A DNA stretch of 7,585 nucleotides from Dehalococcoidia bacterium (GTDB lineage: Bacteria > Chloroflexota > Dehalococcoidia > UBA2985), in assembly GCA_030740415.1 (NCBI GenBank), contig JASLXI010000036.1, forward strand, positions 1-7,585. Reading direction: 5' to 3'. This document shows, one piece after another, positions 5,713-7,585 of the stretch (position 1 is the stretch's first letter; the number at the start of each line of letters is the position of its first letter). The position numbers were made by a program, and so were the translations under genes. Below the pieces are notes generated by a model that was not told where the DNA came from, searched no databases, and saw nothing but the letters and a program-made list of their open reading frames with translations.

Positions 5713-6489
5713 ATGCTGAACAGAGACATCCTATACAGGGCAGACGAAAAGAAAACCCTCTTGAGGCGGGGTGCCGTAACGGCCATTGTTGGGTTACTGG
5801 GCTTGGCCGCAGGCCTATGGCTTGGCAGTTCAGTTCTGGACTCTTCGGGAGATAAGATATCCAGGCTACAATCCGATCTGGAGACGGCCAATTCGGAATC
5901 GCAGTTCCTCGCCGCGGAGCTAGCAGCAGCCGCCCAGATGAAAAACACTCTACAAGCGCAGCTCTCAGACGCAGAGGAGCAGATGGTCTCGGCTTTGCAA
6001 ACCCTGACGCAGATGGAGTCGGATATGGAGATACTGTCTTCAGCCCGGAAGCAGGCAGTGACGCTGGAAGAACAGATTCAATCTATCCAATCACAAATGG
6101 AAAGCCAGCAGAGCAATCTGGAGACCTTAACGGAGATGTCCGATTCCGTCGAAAAGCACCGCCTTTTGCTAGTGGAGTTGAGAAAAGACCTTCCTCTGAC
6201 ACGAGAGGACTCAGTTGCCTACTGGAACACCATGAAGACAGTCGCCTCCAATGCCGATCCAGCGCTGGCCCCTCCAGTCGACAGAATAATACTGAAAATC
6301 GACAACTACTTTGATTGGAACGAGAGAACTCCCAGTCCCACTGCTCCTGCCGACGACCACTTGGACTGGCTCGCAGAATACTCCACATCGGGGGCTATTG
6401 ACTACGAAGACGCCAGCGTCACCTTCACCAAGGAAGCGCTGCTGTCCGTGATAAGCCAAATGGATACTGTGGTGAGCAGTCTTAATTGA
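5713..6489 (+). CDS. Membrane-anchored coiled-coil protein of unknown function
   Basis: 258 residues in three parts. A basic N-terminus (KK and RR within residues 13-19) leads into one hydrophobic helix at about 21-41 (AVTAIVGLLGLAAGLWLG), a signal anchor that should leave the rest outside the membrane. Residues 46-160 are a long Gln/Glu/Leu-rich heptad-like region almost free of Pro and Gly, typical of a parallel coiled coil. Residues 165-258 form a globular acidic domain with several aromatic residues (YFDWNERTP near 199-207, DWLAEY near 218-223). I know no family for the C-terminal part. GGAAG lies 6 bases before the ATG. The secreted Asp-box protein follows after 87 bp on the same strand, so the two may share a transcript and work at the cell surface, for example with this protein as a scaffold. 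That partnership is inference from position and topology. Confidence 0.85.
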   Translation: MLNRDILYRADEKKTLLRRGAVTAIVGLLGLAAGLWLGSSVLDSSGDKISRLQSDLETANSESQFLAAELAAAAQMKNTLQAQLSDAEEQMVSALQTLTQMESDMEILSSARKQAVTLEEQIQSIQSQMESQQSNLETLTEMSDSVEKHRLLLVELRKDLPLTREDSVAYWNTMKTVASNADPALAPPVDRIILKIDNYFDWNERTPSPTAPADDHLDWLAEYSTSGAIDYEDASVTFTKEALLSVISQMDTVVSSLN

Positions 6490-6567
6490 GCCGCGGCACT
6501 GGTCCCATCGGCGCTTGGCGCGCATATACGTTTGGGAAATTGGAATCAATTCGCACAAGGTAAGGAT

Positions 6568-6571
6568 GGAG
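6568..6571 (+). promoter_or_regulatory. Ribosome binding site of the Asp-box protein
   Basis: GGAG inside AAGGATGGAG lies 5 bases before the ATG at 6577. It fixes that start, which also gives a complete signal peptide. Confidence 0.5.
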
Positions 6572-6576
6572 TTAAA

Positions 6577-7585
6577 ATGACACGGAGATTCCTGAGGGCA
6601 AGCGTCATTCTGATATTGTTGCTGACCACGGCGTCCTTATCCAACACCGCATTTGCCGGACATGAGCAAGGACCCACGTTTACAACACCGCGTCCTCTGG
6701 ACTCCTCCCTGATGGAAACATTCCAAAAGAACCTCTCAGGTTCCACATGGCTTATAGCGCAGGGGCTGGACCCACGCCTTACCACGGCTAAAGGAAACCC
6801 CTTGGGCGCAGAGTTCCCGCCCCAGGACCCAAAGGTGAGGGGAATCGTTCCCCAGGCAGGTGGAGGCGGTCAGGGACCTCTGGTGCCATATCGAAGCCCT
6901 TCGCCAAAATTCAGCCGCAACATCCTGGTTACCCGTGATTTCAGCAGGGTCCCCTTTCAGACGGAACCTCACCTGGCGGTCAATCCCAAAGACCCGGAGC
7001 AGTTGATTCTGGGGGTCATAGACTACAACTTTCCCGGGATTACCACTTACAACACCATCGACGGCGGAGCTACATGGGAGGGGCCATACCAGGTCAAGTA
7101 CCCTTCTGGAGACCTTGGTGGAGCCGGCGACCCAGTGATCGCCTTTGATAGACAGGGAAATGCCTATGCGGCCTCCATTTCGGTAAACGTAGAGGAGTTT
7201 ACAATTCGTAATGCGGTGGGCGACGCCGCTGTGTCCTCCATTCCCATAGCGAGTTCCAGCGATGGAGGCGTCACGTGGTCAGAGCCTATAGCCTCCGCCG
7301 AGAGCCACGTTGATACCGGGCCGGCGGTAGTGGATGCGGAGGGCAGGACAACCTACGATCTCCTTCTCCCCTTCCTGGACAAACCCTGGCTCACCGTGGG
7401 ACCAAGCAGCCAGGACCCGGATAAGGATGTCATATACGTTACCTACACCAAGTTCGTCACTATAATGCCGGTCTTCTTCCTTTTCGACGTAGAAGCCTTT
7501 GTACTGGTTCCCAGGACTGAGACCAGCATAGAGATGGTCAGCTCCGAAGACGGTGGCCGCACATGGAGAGCTCCCGTAACAGTGA
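6577..7585 (+). CDS. Secreted Asp-box (BNR repeat) beta-propeller protein, sialidase-like, C-terminus cut by window edge
   Basis: The visible 336 residues begin with a clear Sec signal peptide: basic MTRRFLR, a hydrophobic core (ASVILILLL) and cleavage expected after AFA at residue 27. A proline- and glycine-rich linker (30-110) precedes the propeller. Three Asp boxes with the S/TxDGGxTW pattern are present at residues 160-167 (TIDGGATW), 227-234 (SSDGGVTW) and 323-330 (SEDGGRTW). Between them are phrases typical of this family, EPHLAVNPKDPEQLILG (130-146) and DKPWLTV (268-274). Such proteins fold as six- or seven-bladed propellers outside the cell. Some are sialidases or other glycosidases, but most are binding or adhesive proteins of unknown function. 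The Arg triad and catalytic Tyr/Glu of true sialidases cannot be judged from this partial sequence, so no enzymatic activity is claimed. No stop is reached by the right edge. It follows the anchored coiled-coil gene by 87 bp. Confidence 0.9.
   Translation, partial: MTRRFLRASVILILLLTTASLSNTAFAGHEQGPTFTTPRPLDSSLMETFQKNLSGSTWLIAQGLDPRLTTAKGNPLGAEFPPQDPKVRGIVPQAGGGGQGPLVPYRSPSPKFSRNILVTRDFSRVPFQTEPHLAVNPKDPEQLILGVIDYNFPGITTYNTIDGGATWEGPYQVKYPSGDLGGAGDPVIAFDRQGNAYAASISVNVEEFTIRNAVGDAAVSSIPIASSSDGGVTWSEPIASAESHVDTGPAVVDAEGRTTYDLLLPFLDKPWLTVGPSSQDPDKDVIYVTYTKFVTIMPVFFLFDVEAFVLVPRTETSIEMVSSEDGGRTWRAPVTV

Noticed and set aside
6538..6551. Inverted repeat AATTG-GAAT-CAATT upstream of the Asp-box gene
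   Set aside because: The stem is only 5 AT-rich base pairs, weak and likely by chance. It is not convincing as an operator or terminator.

Overview
The window is an ordinary-looking piece of bacterial chromosome of moderate to high GC content. I see no rRNA, tRNA, CRISPR array, insertion sequence or phage gene. No marker gene fixes the lineage. An environmental Gram-positive-like or Chloroflexota-type bacterium would fit the mix of families (MsbA-type exporter, class V aminotransferase, YfcE-type phosphodiesterase, secreted Asp-box protein, DUF1801 remnant), but this is a guess.

Left part (1-2954): a minus-strand ABC exporter gene, cut by the left edge, is divergent from a plus-strand PLP-dependent class V aminotransferase. 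The 158-bp gap between them holds a near-perfect palindrome just upstream of the exporter start, a possible promoter for the exporter, and a 13-base direct repeat (one mismatch) in front of the aminotransferase. Next comes a small metallophosphoesterase (3011-3580), 56 bp downstream on the same strand and possibly co-transcribed.

Middle part (3581-5712): about 2.1 kb with little convincing coding sequence. Its clearest contents are all on the minus strand: two small ORFs encoding CxxC...CxxC zinc-ribbon-like proteins (5476-5288 and 5201-4983), followed by a decayed DUF1801-family gene (4922-4565) with a frameshift and two adjacent TAG codons. Beyond it are unassigned protein-like frames and several inverted repeats. 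It reads as a region of gene decay between two intact blocks.

Right part (5713-7585): a membrane-anchored coiled-coil protein is followed 87 bp later by a secreted protein with a signal peptide and at least three Asp-box (BNR) repeats, cut by the right edge. Both face the cell exterior and are probably expressed together. No established biological system links these genes. The best leads are the zinc-ribbon pair, the anchored coiled-coil/Asp-box pair and the palindrome in front of the exporter.
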